A stretch of 64,000 nucleotides of DNA from Treponema bryantii NK4A124 (GTDB taxonomy: Bacteria > Spirochaetota > Spirochaetia > Treponematales > Treponemataceae): contig NZ_ATWV01000008.1 of NCBI RefSeq assembly GCF_000421345.1, positions 122,430-186,429 of the forward strand. The letters are read 5' to 3'. Under the pieces are notes generated by a model, which saw nothing but the letters and a program-made list of their open reading frames with translations, was not told the DNA's origin and ran no database searches. Positions within the stretch are counted from its first letter, which is position 1. Each line of letters begins with the position of its first letter. Both the position numbers and the translations under genes were made by a program. Positions 33,093-43,680 of this stretch are shown here, one piece after another.

Positions 33093-34087
33093 TATTCTTC
33101 TCCATAATAAATTACTTTAGTACCTTCATTTTCAAACTTAAAAGGAACATATTTCTGACCTTCCAGAGCTTTACGTACATTATCCTGTTTTTCTTTTGGT
33201 ACATAGAACAAGAGGAATCCACCGCCACCGGCACCTAAAAGTTTTCCGCCAAGAGCTCCGGCCCTAATTGCCTTGTCATACTGTTCATCAATTGAATCTG
33301 TAGAAATCCCTGACGAAATTCCTCTTTTAAGCTTCCATGTATAATCCAAAAGCTTTCCAAACTCGTCAAGAGACGTATTTTTGTCAGTCAAAATTTTTTC
33401 TGCATCATCAACAAGATGATACATTTCAAGCAATTGCTGAGTTTTATCTTTCATGGATTTTTCTGTACCTTTCTGAATATCAGAACTGAAACGGCTGAAA
33501 CCTGTAAAGAAAAGCATAAGATGATCATTAAGTTCCTTTTTGCGTTCAGATGAAATAATTACGGGATTTACGCTGTAGCCATCGCGATTAAAATTAATTC
33601 TATTAAAGCCACCGAAAGAAGCCGCTATCTGGTCTTGGATACCACCAGCTTCTTTACAAAGTTCTCGCTCAAGATAAATTGCATCGTCTGCAAGCTTTCG
33701 TTTATCGGCATACTGGCCTTTTAACGCATAAAAAGCAGAAAGCATGCCGACTGCAAAAGAAGAAGAAGTCCCAAGCCCTGATCGAGCAGGCAGATCTGCT
33801 TCATAAGTCATACGAATTTCATGCATATCCAGCCATTCCATAGCATTACGGATAGCGGGATGCATAATTTCTGAATTCTCATTTACCTTTTCTTCTTTGG
33901 AATATGTAATCTGTGTTTTAAAATCAAAAAACTGCGGTAAATGACGTACTGTTACATATGCATATTTATCAAATGTAGTGCTGAGTACAGCTCCGCCATA
34001 TTCATTAAAAAATACATTAAAATCTGTTCCACCGCCAAAAAAACTCATTCTAAAAGGAGTTTGTGTTATTACCATTTTTGTCTCCAA
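33092..34087 (-). CDS. hddA: D-glycero-alpha-D-manno-heptose-7-phosphate kinase (GHMP family)
   Basis: The 331-residue GHMP kinase has the N-terminal PFRMSFFGGGTDF, ATP loop PARSGLGTSSSFAVGML and the C-terminal GGKLLGAGGGGFLLFY. HddA makes D-glycero-alpha-D-manno-heptose-1,7-bisphosphate, the alpha anomer that leads to GDP-heptose. Its neighbours gmhA and hddC-gmhB support this over other GHMP sugar kinases. The start lies inside the end of the preceding SDR gene (19-base overlap). Confidence 0.92.
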   Translation of the reverse strand: METKMVITQTPFRMSFFGGGTDFNVFFNEYGGAVLSTTFDKYAYVTVRHLPQFFDFKTQITYSKEEKVNENSEIMHPAIRNAMEWLDMHEIRMTYEADLPARSGLGTSSSFAVGMLSAFYALKGQYADKRKLADDAIYLERELCKEAGGIQDQIAASFGGFNRINFNRDGYSVNPVIISSERKKELNDHLMLFFTGFSRFSSDIQKGTEKSMKDKTQQLLEMYHLVDDAEKILTDKNTSLDEFGKLLDYTWKLKRGISSGISTDSIDEQYDKAIRAGALGGKLLGAGGGGFLLFYVPKEKQDNVRKALEGQKYVPFKFENEGTKVIYYGEE

Positions 34088-35040
34088 TAGTTTAACATAT
34101 CAGCTATTGTTTGCTCCATAGATATTTCTTGTTTCCAACCAGTATCTCTTTTTAGTTTTGTTATATCACCCACAATTATTTTTTCATCTGTAGGTCTTAA
34201 CAATTTAGGGTCGACAATCAATTTCAATTCATGTTTAATATTTTTTTCGATTAATTTTATTAAATCACTTATTTCATAAATAAATTCAGAAGAAATGTTA
34301 TATACATCTCCTGGAGTACCTTTATCCGACAATAATATAAGAGCATTGACTAAATCTCTCTGATCCATTATTGCTCTTTTTGTTTTGATATTTCCAACTG
34401 TCAACTCATAGCAATTTGTTCGTTCCGCAATTACAGCTCGATGAGTAAAATCTGATGTTACATCATTAACTTTTCTTGTACCAGTAGAATTAAAAATTCT
34501 TGCTCTAATACATTTTATATTATCATTCATAAAATATTGGAAAGAAATCAAATCTTGTCCAACCTTACTTACTCCATAAGGATGCAAAGGCTTTAATTCG
34601 GCTGTTTCCTTTACATATATATCATCATCCTCTAGATGATTCAATGTTTCACCATATTCTGCACTTGAGCAAGCCACTACTACCATAGGATCATACGATT
34701 CATCAAAATTTCGACGTATATATTTTACTGCTTCAAATATTGCAATTGTTCCGTTTATATTTATATCAACTGTTTCATATGGTCTTTCCCATGACACAGT
34801 AGGATAACTCTGTGCTGCTAAATGAAAAATCTTATACGGCTTGTATTCTTGAATTATTTTTTGTACAGTACTTTCATAACGAACATCACATTCAATCATT
34901 TTTATTTCTTTTGGAATCTCAGTGATATCTGTTGTTGGTTTATAATAGGTCCCAATAACATTTTCACCCTTAGAATGTAAAAACTCAACCATATGAGATC
35001 CAACCATTCCACCTGCACCTGTAACAAGAATTGTTTTCAT
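34069..35040 (-). CDS. GDP-sugar 4,6-dehydratase-like SDR (GDP-mannose or GDP-heptose)
   Basis: The 323-residue SDR has VTGAGGMVGSHMVEFL, HLAAQSYPTVSWERP, a catalytic Ser region ACSSAEYGE, YGVSKVGQDLISFQYF and RARIFNSTGTRK, all close to GDP-mannose 4,6-dehydratases. It is the gene immediately before the heptose genes, whereas a full gmd stands at the operon head. This suggests it acts on GDP-heptose to start a 6-deoxyheptose, as DmhA does in Yersinia. Substrate is inferred from position only. Confidence 0.8.
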   Translation of the reverse strand: MKTILVTGAGGMVGSHMVEFLHSKGENVIGTYYKPTTDITEIPKEIKMIECDVRYESTVQKIIQEYKPYKIFHLAAQSYPTVSWERPYETVDININGTIAIFEAVKYIRRNFDESYDPMVVVACSSAEYGETLNHLEDDDIYVKETAELKPLHPYGVSKVGQDLISFQYFMNDNIKCIRARIFNSTGTRKVNDVTSDFTHRAVIAERTNCYELTVGNIKTKRAIMDQRDLVNALILLSDKGTPGDVYNISSEFIYEISDLIKLIEKNIKHELKLIVDPKLLRPTDEKIIVGDITKLKRDTGWKQEISMEQTIADMLNYWRQKW

Positions 35041-35042
35041 AT

Positions 35043-36104
35043 TTATACTCCTAATATCTTTTTCATTTCTAAGAATAATTGTTTTGAACTTTCCACGCTA
35101 TAATATTTTTCGAAAAGTTCTCTATTTCTCTTATCAAATTTATTTGAATTACTATCAATAAATGTATTGATTGCGTCTACAAAATCAGTTGCAGTATTAC
35201 AACACATATTATTATTAACAACATCTTGATTAAAACCTGAGAATGCTTCATCTGTTCCTATAATTTTTTTTCCAAACATCAGTGCTTCAACAGTCTTAAC
35301 CTTCATCCCTCCCCCAGAAAATAAAGGAATACCTACAATAGCAGCATTAGAATATAACTTAGAAAAATCATCTACAAACCCAAAAACTTTAACATTTTGG
35401 CTTTCAAAATCATCCTTAAATTTTTCAAAACCTCTGCCTGCTATAATTGTATTACATTTAATAAATGGGGAAACTTTTTTTACAAACCAACTATAACCTT
35501 CTATATTTGCTTCGCATACTGCACCGAAAAGAAGACAATACTTTTCTACTGTGTCTTCAGTTTGAACAACGTTTGTTGAATATTTATCTTCCATTCCTAA
35601 AGGAATTATTAAATCAACTGTTTTATTATACAAAGACTCTATTCTCTTTTTATCTCGTTCAGAAAATACTATTCGGCAATTAGCTTTTTGTGTTATTTTT
35701 TTTTCATTGTGTGTAACAATTATCTTATATATAAACTTTTTAATATTCCTTTTATTTCCAAACCTGACAGAAATAAAATCTTTTTCGCAATTATGGTAAA
35801 AAACTACAGTTTTTATATTCTTGCATAATGAAACAAGGTTCCCGTTTACAGAACCATCAAAAAAAACTAAATCTATTTTTTTAGTCTTTAAGATTTTTTT
35901 TATTTTTTTTATGTCCGAATAATCTAATGGGGGATAAAACCCCTGTAACAAAGATAAAAGACTTCTGATATTTGATTTTTTTGAAATTGTATAATCAATT
36001 ACTGTACCAAAATCTTTTAAGCATAGATAATTCCTAATACTTCCTTTAGGGCCCCCATAAGAAGTATCTTTTATTCCATTTGTTGAAATAAAAAGTGTAT
36101 TCAT
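35043..36104 (-). CDS. Glycosyltransferase, GT-B fold (GT4-like)
   Basis: The 353-residue protein has IVFSERDKKRIESLYNKTVDLIIPLGME and a C-terminal donor site FVDDFSKLYSNAAIVGIPLFSGGGMKVKTVEALMFGKKIIGTDEAF, as in GT4 enzymes. It begins SYGGPKGSIRNYLCLK, an acceptor-loop Gly pair. It starts 100 bases after the Wzy-like gene; that short gap is AT-rich and holds nothing obvious. Confidence 0.85.
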   Translation of the reverse strand: MNTLFISTNGIKDTSYGGPKGSIRNYLCLKDFGTVIDYTISKKSNIRSLLSLLQGFYPPLDYSDIKKIKKILKTKKIDLVFFDGSVNGNLVSLCKNIKTVVFYHNCEKDFISVRFGNKRNIKKFIYKIIVTHNEKKITQKANCRIVFSERDKKRIESLYNKTVDLIIPLGMEDKYSTNVVQTEDTVEKYCLLFGAVCEANIEGYSWFVKKVSPFIKCNTIIAGRGFEKFKDDFESQNVKVFGFVDDFSKLYSNAAIVGIPLFSGGGMKVKTVEALMFGKKIIGTDEAFSGFNQDVVNNNMCCNTATDFVDAINTFIDSNSNKFDKRNRELFEKYYSVESSKQLFLEMKKILGV

Positions 36105-36204
36105 TATATCTTCCTTTCAGTTTTTGATTTTAAATGCATATTGTTCAAATAATTTGCACAGGTTAAACTTAAAACATTATTTATTTTATTATCATAAAAT
36201 ATTT

Positions 36205-37440
36205 TTAGTTTTTTATTTTATGAACCCGAATTACGCCTACAAGAAAGAGAAACATATATGTCCATATTAATGACTGCCACCCATATGAAATATTTTCAAG
36301 ACTTCCAACTGCAAAGATACTACAAAAATATACAAACATCATATAATTACTACTATACGATTTGTTTTCTTTTTTATTTGGTTTAACCATATCCATAAAA
36401 AACTTATAAAAAAATGTATTAGCAAATAATATTATAAAATACAAAATAAAATCGTAAATCCCAATTTTAAACAAGTTATACAAGTAAATTAATTGCCCAA
36501 AATTAGAAGAGGTATTTCCTGACAAATCTGGATAAACTGTAGTCATTAATAAATTATTTAGAGATCTAAAATCTTTGTTAGGGAACAAAAATGATGGTAT
36601 AACAGTTCGAAAATATCCTTTAATTTCAGTAAAAGAATACCCATAGTCTTTATACAACGAAACAATCTTATCAGAATTTTGATATCCAACACATGAATGA
36701 CTAAACCAAGAAAGTCTTTCAAATAATTTTATAATTGCATCACTATAGGATATATGTACTGAAGCTCCAAGGCGTATGTAATATTTTAGAGGATAAAGAA
36801 ATTGATATGCTAAAGCTCCAACAAAGAAACATATAGGTAAATAAAATATATACTTTTTTACGAATTTTGAATTTATACGATAAAAAAGCTCTAACATAAA
36901 AAAAACAAGAACAAATCCTGTCCAACCTGCCATTATTTCCAAACAACAATATAGTAAAACTAAAATAATAAAAGCCTTATTGATTTTATTTCTAAATGAT
37001 AAATAATAAATTGTAAATAATTGAGAAATATTAAAAAAATTGACGAGAAAAGAAAATTTATTAATGGTCCAATCAGTAGCAGCTTTTCCTCTACCAGTTT
37101 TAAGATTAAATACTAGTCTTATCAACATTATCAAAAAAAGAAAAACTTCCAAACCTCTTCTTTTAAAATAACAATCAATTTTATTAGAAATAATTAACCT
37201 TTTATTTTGCAATCGAAAAAAAATATATGTAATAAGAATATAAAGAATTGCTGTATAAAAGAATAAAGACCATAATATAAAATTTGATAAATCTACAGTA
37301 ATAGCAGTGCTAGGAAATTCTGATTTATATTGATGTGTTTTAAGAATCCAAATAAAATTAATTATCAATGGTAATATTGAAATAATAAAATATGCATATA
37401 AATAACGTCTATTAACAGTATAGGTATTCATTTTATTCAT
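36205..37440 (-). CDS. Polytopic membrane protein, probable O-unit polymerase (Wzy-like)
   Basis: The 411-residue protein has about eleven hydrophobic segments and a longer periplasmic loop (about residues 230-300, RLSWFSHSCVGYQNSDK and RTVIPSFLFPNKDFRSL), a layout typical of Wzy or oligosaccharide-repeat-unit polymerases. Wzy proteins share little sequence, so the call rests on topology and on the presence of a Wzx-like flippase in the locus. No other polymerase candidate is seen. Confidence 0.7.
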   Translation of the reverse strand: MNKMNTYTVNRRYLYAYFIISILPLIINFIWILKTHQYKSEFPSTAITVDLSNFILWSLFFYTAILYILITYIFFRLQNKRLIISNKIDCYFKRRGLEVFLFLIMLIRLVFNLKTGRGKAATDWTINKFSFLVNFFNISQLFTIYYLSFRNKINKAFIILVLLYCCLEIMAGWTGFVLVFFMLELFYRINSKFVKKYIFYLPICFFVGALAYQFLYPLKYYIRLGASVHISYSDAIIKLFERLSWFSHSCVGYQNSDKIVSLYKDYGYSFTEIKGYFRTVIPSFLFPNKDFRSLNNLLMTTVYPDLSGNTSSNFGQLIYLYNLFKIGIYDFILYFIILFANTFFYKFFMDMVKPNKKENKSYSSNYMMFVYFCSIFAVGSLENISYGWQSLIWTYMFLFLVGVIRVHKIKN

Positions 37441-37481
37441 AAACTATATAATCTTCCTTCACCAGTCAAATTTATAATATG

Positions 37482-38375
37482 TTACTCACAAAATTTAGTA
37501 TGATTCTTTTTTTCCCATAATTTAATAAAAGAACTATTACCTATTATGTTTTTTACAATTTCACCAAAACCTTTTATAGGTTCATAATAAATTTTTAATT
37601 TTTTCGAGATATATAGAGTACCTTTTTTTCCTGCCTCAATATTTATAGATATATGCTCACATAAAACTTCAATTACTGAACTTCTATTATTTTGCATCAA
37701 ATGATAATACTTATCTTTTATTGCATCATACTTATAAATTCCTAATCCTCCAAATGCAGAATTACACGGAATATACGCTGAATTTTTAAGTAATCTTGAA
37801 AGTTTTTCATTTTCAATATAAATTTCTTTGTATGTTAAATCTACATTTTGAGATTTAAAAGGTAAATAAGCATAAGCATCATAATAATTACCTGTAATAC
37901 CTAAAAACTTAGGTTTCCAATAAAAACGACCATTGGCAAAAATTGCACTCCAATCAGAAGGAGCTTCTTTTATTACACCTTCAATCCTATTAACGGCAAC
38001 ACCGTTAATATCACTATCAAAAACAATTACATAATCAAGATTGGTATTGTGTGAATTAACATACTCCAAATATTTATTACGACAGCTTATCATTTTCTGT
38101 ATCCTACAAGCTGACATACCCTTAAAAAATTTAGAATCATAATTAACATCATTAGTTACTATTACATTATCTTCTGAAATAAGAATAATATTATTGGATG
38201 TTTGCTGCCAATCTTTTAAGATTTTTTTTGTGTTATCTTTGCTATCATTTTCAATAATTACAACATAACTACTAGTAAATATATTTCGTAATTCTTCAAT
38301 TTTTGAAATATTTCTTTTTAATTCTTGCTCACAATCCCTTGCAAGTAGACAAATAGCAACTTTCTTATCAATCAT
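37482..38375 (-). CDS. Glycosyltransferase, GT-A-like
   Basis: The 297-residue protein begins VAICLLARDCEQELKRNISKIEELR and contains SSYVVIIENDSKDNT and the DxD-like VIVFDSDINGV at about residue 130, signs of a GT-A enzyme with a metal-binding Asp pair. The C-terminal half (HLMQNNRSSVIEVLCEHISINIEAG) resembles enzymes annotated as capsule glycosyltransferases. Family number and specificity cannot be given. Confidence 0.7.
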   Translation of the reverse strand: MIDKKVAICLLARDCEQELKRNISKIEELRNIFTSSYVVIIENDSKDNTKKILKDWQQTSNNIILISEDNVIVTNDVNYDSKFFKGMSACRIQKMISCRNKYLEYVNSHNTNLDYVIVFDSDINGVAVNRIEGVIKEAPSDWSAIFANGRFYWKPKFLGITGNYYDAYAYLPFKSQNVDLTYKEIYIENEKLSRLLKNSAYIPCNSAFGGLGIYKYDAIKDKYYHLMQNNRSSVIEVLCEHISINIEAGKKGTLYISKKLKIYYEPIKGFGEIVKNIIGNSSFIKLWEKKNHTKFCE

Positions 38376-38396
38376 TTAGCACACCTTTATCCTAAA

Positions 38397-39509
38397 TTAT
38401 TTGAGAATATTCTTTATACTATTTAAATATTCAAAACCATTTTCTTTATCTGGTTCTAAAAAAGCGCCTTCCCCCCACTCATTCCACGCAGTCAAAAATA
38501 TAATTTCTTTATTATGTTTTTTACTAATATCTACTAACTTTTCAATTCCTTTTTTAAATATTCTAGCATTTTTACCATTAAGAATCTTTCCATTTGCACC
38601 TCTTCGAGGAGTATCATCATAGCTAACAAATGCACCATAGAAAACATTCTTATCTTTTGATTTTTTTGCTCTTCTAATTAAGTCTTGCCAAGTACGTCTA
38701 TAACTATATACTCTTGGATAACAAGCTTTTGTTAATATTCGCTGGGATTTTACTAAAGCTTTTGAAAAAAAAGAGTTTTCTTCCCAAGCACTTAATGCTG
38801 GTTCATAATAAAACTCAGAATTGAAAATTGGAGTTAAATTCTTTTTATTATATTTTCCTATAAAAAAGATTCCATCAAAACCATTATCAATAGCCAGTTT
38901 ATTCCAATAAGCTAACATTTTTGTTTGAGTTTCAATTTGATATTTATTCCAAAAAAGGAAAACTGGTTTATTTTGAATCTTTATATATCTTTCATCCTTA
39001 AAAAATTGAAGTAAATAGTAAAAGTGTTTTTCCCAAGCGTCTTCATCTTCATAATCAAATTGAATTAATATCTTTTTCCCTTTGTCAAGATTTTTATTAT
39101 CATAAAGAGGTGCCCAATCATTTCCAAAATCTTTACTCCAAGTTCTTTTCCAAGAAGCATTATCCCATGCAAAACAGAAACTAACATCCAATGATTTGTC
39201 TGCTAAAAATAATTCTGCTGGTTTTTGTAATATATTTTTTTTAGAAGAAAACCAATAGTGATAAAAGCAAAAACCATCAATACCATATTCTTTTGCAATC
39301 TTGACTTGCCACTTTATGTTTTCAATTTTTGAAAGATCATAATAATTATCATTCATAGGTTCTTTAGGTTGCAAATTTTTATGAAAATATTGTTTTGCAG
39401 CCTTAACTGTTGTCCAATCAGTAAACCCCTGTCCCCAGAATTCATTATTCTCGGGTATTTCATGATACTGAGGAAGATACATAGCCATTAATTTTACTTT
39501 ATCTATCAT
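38397..39509 (-). CDS. WbsX-like (GH99-like) glycosyltransferase
   Basis: The product of about 370 residues begins MAMYLPQYHEIPENNEFWGQGFTDW and contains GIDGFCFYHYWFSSKKN, SFCFAWDNASWKRTW and the C-terminal ITAWNEWGEGAFLEPD. These are the hallmarks of WbsX/GH99-like proteins found in O-antigen and rhamnan loci. They may be retaining transferases or processing hydrolases; the exact reaction is unsettled. I choose the ATG at 39509, which overlaps the acyltransferase stop; an in-frame GTG lies three codons earlier. Confidence 0.85.
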   Translation of the reverse strand: MIDKVKLMAMYLPQYHEIPENNEFWGQGFTDWTTVKAAKQYFHKNLQPKEPMNDNYYDLSKIENIKWQVKIAKEYGIDGFCFYHYWFSSKKNILQKPAELFLADKSLDVSFCFAWDNASWKRTWSKDFGNDWAPLYDNKNLDKGKKILIQFDYEDEDAWEKHFYYLLQFFKDERYIKIQNKPVFLFWNKYQIETQTKMLAYWNKLAIDNGFDGIFFIGKYNKKNLTPIFNSEFYYEPALSAWEENSFFSKALVKSQRILTKACYPRVYSYRRTWQDLIRRAKKSKDKNVFYGAFVSYDDTPRRGANGKILNGKNARIFKKGIEKLVDISKKHNKEIIFLTAWNEWGEGAFLEPDKENGFEYLNSIKNILK

Positions 39510-40596
39510 TAATTTCACCTTCTATAAGATTTTCATACATAATATAATAATATGAATTGACTTTGTTATTCAAAAATATAAATACTTTTGATTTTTTCCA
39601 AATAGGATCTAAAATACATTGTCTAAATAAATCAAAGACTATAAAACACATAAACATAATTAGCACATATGCAAGAGTATAAATGAGAATATACCAATTT
39701 GATTTTTGAATTAAACTGTATACAAAATTCTGATTAATAGTTTTAGACCATAGGTATGGATAAAAATATGGAACCTGATGAATTAGATAAACTCCAAAAC
39801 ACCCTTTTGCTAACTTATTTACTACTTTACTTTTGAATTCAAGTTTTTCAAAAAAAACAAAAATAGAGAATGTAATAAATAAGTTAGGGAATGATTTAAA
39901 ATCTGCAAGATACTGAGCAGCAATTCTTCCAACACCAAATATATCAAAAACTTTAATCAAACATAACAGGCAATAAATAATCAACCCTGAAAAAAAATAT
40001 AAATTCCGAAAAAAGTTATTTAAATGTATATATTTTTTATAATAACCTATAAAAAGATATGAAAAACAGAACCATACAAATGAATCAGATCCAGAATCCA
40101 TAAGTCCATGTAGTGAAAATCTAAAAGGAATAAGAATCAATAATATCAAAATAATAAATCTTATTTTATTTTCACTTAATTCTAAAATCACATTTAATAT
40201 AGGATGCATCAATAAAAGAAGAATATATACGTTGGGAAACCACCAAATTTGCCCCCAAAAAGGAATAAAAGATGATATTAAATATCTAAAAGTTATATTC
40301 TGTTTAAATACAAATTTATATAAAATCATAATTAAAACAGAATAAAACCACATTGTACCATAAATCGTAAGAATTCTTGAAAAACTGAATTTTTTATCAA
40401 CAAGAAAAAAAACACCAATAAATAAAAATATGCCAACTCCGATTCTTGGTGCATTAGTAAATAACGAAAATAATAAATATATATGCGATTGTACTTCTGA
40501 TTGGTTTAAGCACAAACCTTGACCTGAAAAATGCCCAGCAAAAATCAAAATACACGAGATAATTCTTAATAATTCAAAATTTGATTGCCGTTCCAT
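39499..40596 (-). CDS. Acyltransferase 3 family membrane protein
   Basis: The 365-residue protein has about ten membrane helices. Its N-terminus NFELLRIISCILIFAGHFSGQG contains the conserved His, and FWGQIWWFPNVYILLLLMHP fits the second conserved block of the family. Members add acetyl or succinyl groups to exported glycans. It precedes the WbsX-like gene with an 11-base overlap. Different from the acyltransferase at 30166, so two distinct decorations are possible. Confidence 0.88.
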   Translation of the reverse strand: MERQSNFELLRIISCILIFAGHFSGQGLCLNQSEVQSHIYLLFSLFTNAPRIGVGIFLFIGVFFLVDKKFSFSRILTIYGTMWFYSVLIMILYKFVFKQNITFRYLISSFIPFWGQIWWFPNVYILLLLMHPILNVILELSENKIRFIILILLILIPFRFSLHGLMDSGSDSFVWFCFSYLFIGYYKKYIHLNNFFRNLYFFSGLIIYCLLCLIKVFDIFGVGRIAAQYLADFKSFPNLFITFSIFVFFEKLEFKSKVVNKLAKGCFGVYLIHQVPYFYPYLWSKTINQNFVYSLIQKSNWYILIYTLAYVLIMFMCFIVFDLFRQCILDPIWKKSKVFIFLNNKVNSYYYIMYENLIEGEINDR

Positions 40597-40599
40597 TAC

Positions 40600-41217
40600 T
40601 TAATACCCTAATTCGTTTAACAATTTATTTAAAACTTCTGTTGAAAGGTCGGCATATAACAATGCTAAATCTTTTTCTTTAATTTTATCTAACAATTCCG
40701 TAATATTTATTTCGCAAAGCTTTTTGCGATAACACTCATCAATTCGCCACTTTATAAACTTTGCAGGATTTCCACCTACAATTGAATAAGGTTCTACATC
40801 TTTTGTAACAACAGCACCTGCTGCAACAACGGCACCTTGACCAATAGTTATACCACTACAAATTATTGCATTTGTTCCAATCCAAACATCATCTTTTACA
40901 ATTATATTACCTTTACTACCAGCTTCACGGTCATATCCAAATTCCCAAACCTTAAAAGGATATGTTGAAATACTTTTTGTTTGATGTTCACCTCCCAGTA
41001 AAAACTGCACCCCAGGTGCTATTGAACAATAACTTCCAATAATTAATTTTGTAGCTTCTGAACTCCAATCTGTTATATTTATTTCCCCATACGTTTTTTT
41101 GCCTACAACTATTTTTGATAAATCACAAAAATTCTTGAGTATTGTATGATTATGTTGATTCAGACTGCGATATTTCTTAAAAAAACATTTTCTTTTTATT
41201 CTATCAATTAAAAACAT
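40600..41217 (-). CDS. Hexapeptide-repeat O-acetyltransferase (CatB/WcaF-like)
   Basis: The 205-residue protein shows left-handed beta-helix repeats ([57 protein letters not shown]) and the closing [15 protein letters not shown] motif. The catalytic His is in GGEHQTK. It would acetylate a sugar with acetyl-CoA in the cytoplasm. It lies three bases after GT11 on one side and four bases before the acyltransferase 3 gene. Confidence 0.9.
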   Translation of the reverse strand: MFLIDRIKRKCFFKKYRSLNQHNHTILKNFCDLSKIVVGKKTYGEINITDWSSEATKLIIGSYCSIAPGVQFLLGGEHQTKSISTYPFKVWEFGYDREAGSKGNIIVKDDVWIGTNAIICSGITIGQGAVVAAGAVVTKDVEPYSIVGGNPAKFIKWRIDECYRKKLCEINITELLDKIKEKDLALLYADLSTEVLNKLLNELGY

Positions 41218-41218
41218 A

Positions 41219-42112
41219 TTAAAGTATTATCCAATCGGGACATATATATGGGCACGAACAATCCTTAAATGCAATATTTGGTGCAATTACTATTTTTTCT
41301 GAATTTTTATTCAGAAATGCCCCCCAAAAACTAAATGTACTATTAGCTATTATATTATGCTTACATAAAGACATTAATTGCATATCTCTGAAACTATTTG
41401 CTCCCGTATTACCTTCAACTATTGTAAAATTTTGATTATCAGAGAATAAACTTTTACAATAATCCTTGTCATCAGTAAAAACAAAAAAATGAGGATCTTC
41501 TATTTTTTTATTTATATACACTAATGCTTCCCTATAATATGCATCAGGGACAAGCGGTACACCTTCTGTTATATAATCCCCCCTACGGATATGAATTGAT
41601 ATAGAATGAGAACTCTCTATCTTTCTTTTGTATTCTATGTTAGTTACATCCGTTATTTCAGGAAATGTATATAAGTCCATTATTTCATTATGAATTGCCG
41701 CAAAATAATTATAATTTACAAAAGGTCCGTATAAATAAAAAGATTTATTTTGAGGTAATTCAAAAAATGAATTATAAAATTCTGTAAAGTCTTTTTGTTT
41801 ACAAAATGAAGTAGGTTCTCTTTCTACTAAATTTGCCTTTCTCAAAATTCTATATAAAAAAAATTTTATAAAATGAGCTTTATTACCTTCTATAGGATAT
41901 GTTTTTACAAGAGAATGAACTTCTTTCCAATTTGCTTCAGGAGGATTAAGTCCAAAAATCTTGAATACTTCAATTCCATTGTGGCTATATGGGAAGGCAT
42001 ATTTCGTATCTACTTTAATTTCCGATTTAGGATATAAATGTTTTAGTTGAGTATAAAAAGCATACTCAAACATTTGATTACCTAATCCCCCCCCCATACT
42101 TATAACAATCAT
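41219..42112 (-). CDS. GT11-family alpha-1,2-fucosyltransferase-like enzyme
   Basis: The 297-residue protein starts with [14 protein letters not shown], and contains [11 protein letters not shown] (the HxRRxD donor motif), [15 protein letters not shown] and [16 protein letters not shown], all signatures of GT11. GT11 enzymes use GDP-L-fucose and, in O-antigen loci, also GDP-colitose. The locus encodes Gmd and an Fcl-like enzyme, so the donor can be made here. It overlaps the flippase gene by four bases. Confidence 0.92.
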   Translation of the reverse strand: MIVISMGGGLGNQMFEYAFYTQLKHLYPKSEIKVDTKYAFPYSHNGIEVFKIFGLNPPEANWKEVHSLVKTYPIEGNKAHFIKFFLYRILRKANLVEREPTSFCKQKDFTEFYNSFFELPQNKSFYLYGPFVNYNYFAAIHNEIMDLYTFPEITDVTNIEYKRKIESSHSISIHIRRGDYITEGVPLVPDAYYREALVYINKKIEDPHFFVFTDDKDYCKSLFSDNQNFTIVEGNTGANSFRDMQLMSLCKHNIIANSTFSFWGAFLNKNSEKIVIAPNIAFKDCSCPYICPDWIIL

Positions 42113-43671
42113 TTTCTTCTCCCTAGTATTGTTTTATTTACGCTCTCTTTTACATAAACGATTAAACTCTTAAAATCCTTACTTGGTAAGAATGTGACAA
42201 TTTGCATAAATAACATACAGAACGATGCAATTATGAAACGAATAAATAACCACATCCATGATTCTTTTGGTAATTTAGACATCACATAAACAACCAGTAT
42301 CATTTGAAGACAAAATAGTAATGTCCATAAAAAATGCTTAAGAAAATACTTTGACACAGAAGCATTCGTTAAAATATTCTTAAATACAAATTGAATTCTA
42401 CCAAATGCAATAAACACAAATGCCACAATAGTCCCGGTAATAATACCAACAATGCCAAAATACTTTACAAGTAAAACTGAAAAAACTATGTTAGCCACTG
42501 CAGAAAATACCCACCACTTTCTATCTTGCTCAAACTTACCTAAAGCTGAACGAAAATTATAGGCATTTTCAAACTGCATTCCTATATGTTTATCTATAGC
42601 AATTCCAATAACATAACCAAAAGGCAACAGATAATTCTCTCCAAAAAATAATTGAATGAAAGGCTGCATACAAACTATAATATCACATGCAACTACAGAC
42701 CCAAAAATAAAATAAAAAATATCTAACTTATTATATACAGATAAAACCCTTTCTTTGCTCTCAGTATGAACTAAATTTCCTACACTAGGAACAACACCTT
42801 TTAAACAAGAATACATTAACTGTTGAATTGCAGTAGTCACAAGCACATAATTCGCTACAACTCCAGTTGTTTTTAGACCTAAAAGTTTAGTTATAATTAT
42901 ATTATCAGTATTAGTATAAACAAGAAGTGAAATCTTTTGAACTAGTAAATTTTTTACATCCTTAAATATATTTCTATCTGTAATTTCTTTTTTACTGATT
43001 TTTACACTCTTTAAATAACTATACCTTCGTTTACATACAATATAAATAACACAATTTGCTACAATATTTTGTAGTAATGTTACAAAAGAATATAATACAA
43101 AACTATGAAATATAATAATAACTGTTATTCTCAGTAATGCCGCAATGAAAGCAACTATTATATCAATTCTAATACATGTATATTCTTTTTGATCGCATAT
43201 AAATAACGTTCTTCGATAAGCCAAAAAATATGAACTGACATTACCTGTTAGTTGTATTAGATATATAATTCTAGAATAACCAAGTGAAACCTCATTATCT
43301 TTTATTAATATAGGAAGAAACAGTAATAAAATTGCGCCAATACTTGTAATAGCACAACCTATTACTGCATAAATAACTTTGTAAATTGACATTAATACAT
43401 TGATCTCATCAATATTATTATTGCCAAGTTCTTTATAAAGATTATAACTAATTACACTTGCGATACCCAATTCAGCAAGAGAAAACCAGCCCAAAACATT
43501 TGAAAAAAGCCCATTTAACCCTAAATATTCAACTTGAAGAAATTGTACAAATACTTTTCGTGTTATTAAACTTAAAAATCCTGTTACTAAGAAGTTAAAT
43601 AAAGCCCAAGCACTATTGTGAATGACATTTTCACTTCTTGATTTTTTTATTTGTAAAGATTCATTATTCAT
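42109..43671 (-). CDS. wzx: Oligosaccharide flippase (Wzx-like, MOP superfamily)
   Basis: The 520-residue membrane protein has about twelve to fourteen helices. The N-terminus NSAWALFNFLVTGFLSLITRKVFVQFLQVEYLGLNGLFSNVLGWFSLAELGIASVISYNLY matches Wzx/PST-type exporters of the MOP superfamily. It would flip the lipid-linked repeat unit to the periplasm. The C-terminal 60 residues include a basic tail. It pairs functionally with the Wzy-like protein. Confidence 0.9.
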   Translation of the reverse strand: MNNESLQIKKSRSENVIHNSAWALFNFLVTGFLSLITRKVFVQFLQVEYLGLNGLFSNVLGWFSLAELGIASVISYNLYKELGNNNIDEINVLMSIYKVIYAVIGCAITSIGAILLLFLPILIKDNEVSLGYSRIIYLIQLTGNVSSYFLAYRRTLFICDQKEYTCIRIDIIVAFIAALLRITVIIIFHSFVLYSFVTLLQNIVANCVIYIVCKRRYSYLKSVKISKKEITDRNIFKDVKNLLVQKISLLVYTNTDNIIITKLLGLKTTGVVANYVLVTTAIQQLMYSCLKGVVPSVGNLVHTESKERVLSVYNKLDIFYFIFGSVVACDIIVCMQPFIQLFFGENYLLPFGYVIGIAIDKHIGMQFENAYNFRSALGKFEQDRKWWVFSAVANIVFSVLLVKYFGIVGIITGTIVAFVFIAFGRIQFVFKNILTNASVSKYFLKHFLWTLLFCLQMILVVYVMSKLPKESWMWLFIRFIIASFCMLFMQIVTFLPSKDFKSLIVYVKESVNKTILGRRK

Positions 43672-43680
43672 AAATAATAA

